A DNA stretch of 29,573 nt, taken from assembly GCA_002482775.1 (NCBI GenBank), contig DLGQ01000094.1, positions 22,267 through 51,839 of the forward strand, read 5' to 3'. Under the pieces are notes generated by a model, which saw only the letters and a list, made by a program, of their open reading frames with translations, did no database searches and was not told the DNA's origin. This stretch comes from Flavobacteriales bacterium UBA7690. GTDB taxonomy: Bacteria > Bacteroidota > Bacteroidia > Flavobacteriales_F > PHOS-HE28. Below, piece after piece: positions 29,566-29,573 of this stretch. Numbering within the stretch: position 1 is the first letter of the stretch; every line of letters begins with the position of its first letter. Made by a program: the position numbers and the translations under genes.

Positions 29566-29573
29566 CTAAGAAA

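Overview
The window looks like chromosomal DNA from a high-GC member of the Bacteroidota, probably a Flavobacteriales relative. The evidence is three consecutive type IX secretion (T9SS) cargo genes, one more cargo gene further along, a TonB-dependent receptor with an N-terminal carboxypeptidase-regulatory-like domain, lipoproteins, Bacteroidota-type promoters (TAnnTTTG-like -7 boxes close to start codons) and almost no Shine-Dalgarno sequences. Species and genus cannot be told from the sequence alone.

Layout. 1-2470: a 5'-truncated UbiA prenyltransferase overlapping maf, then a secreted coiled-coil protein and a strong hairpin terminator. 2473-8415 (minus strand): three T9SS cargo proteins, two large modular ones with type B (CHU_C) C-termini and one type A protein. 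8532-9750: mazG and a divergent small orphan gene. 9801-12320: TonB-dependent receptor. 12421-14700: an orphan gene of atypical codon use, REP-like hairpins, a papain-fold-like secreted protein and two lipoproteins. 14835-18761: a GT87-like membrane glycosyltransferase overlapping a T9SS-targeted serine hydrolase, then an SPFH/band-7 protein. 18767-19663 (minus): outer-membrane phospholipase A. 19813-22133: an integron-like locus. 22192-29404: ornithine aminotransferase, RlmD, a SIMPL-like secreted protein, a methyltransferase fused to a Rof-like domain, a DUF1801 protein, a PyrR-like phosphoribosyltransferase, shikimate kinase and a GNAT-like protein. 29493-29565: tRNA-Lys(UUU).

The most notable system is at 19.8-22.1 kb. 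A tyrosine recombinase with all catalytic residues and an integron-integrase-like C-terminal tail (RSPLDxL) is followed on the same strand by an AT-rich cassette carrying one cation-efflux gene. The cassette ends in a large attC-like imperfect palindrome. Its first bases (GTTAGCAGTA) are the exact reverse complement of the outer arm of that palindrome (TACTGCTAAC), as expected if the attC is completed on circularisation. A second 10-bp pair of the same kind follows at once. The recombinase lacks the IntI-specific insertion, has an extra N-terminal domain and is oriented with, not against, the cassette.

The second notable item is a single ORF joining a TPMT-like methyltransferase to a Rof (Rho-binding antiterminator)-like domain. 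The third is a set of intergenic arrays built from short degenerate 7- to 10-bp units, two of them forming long inverted repeats.
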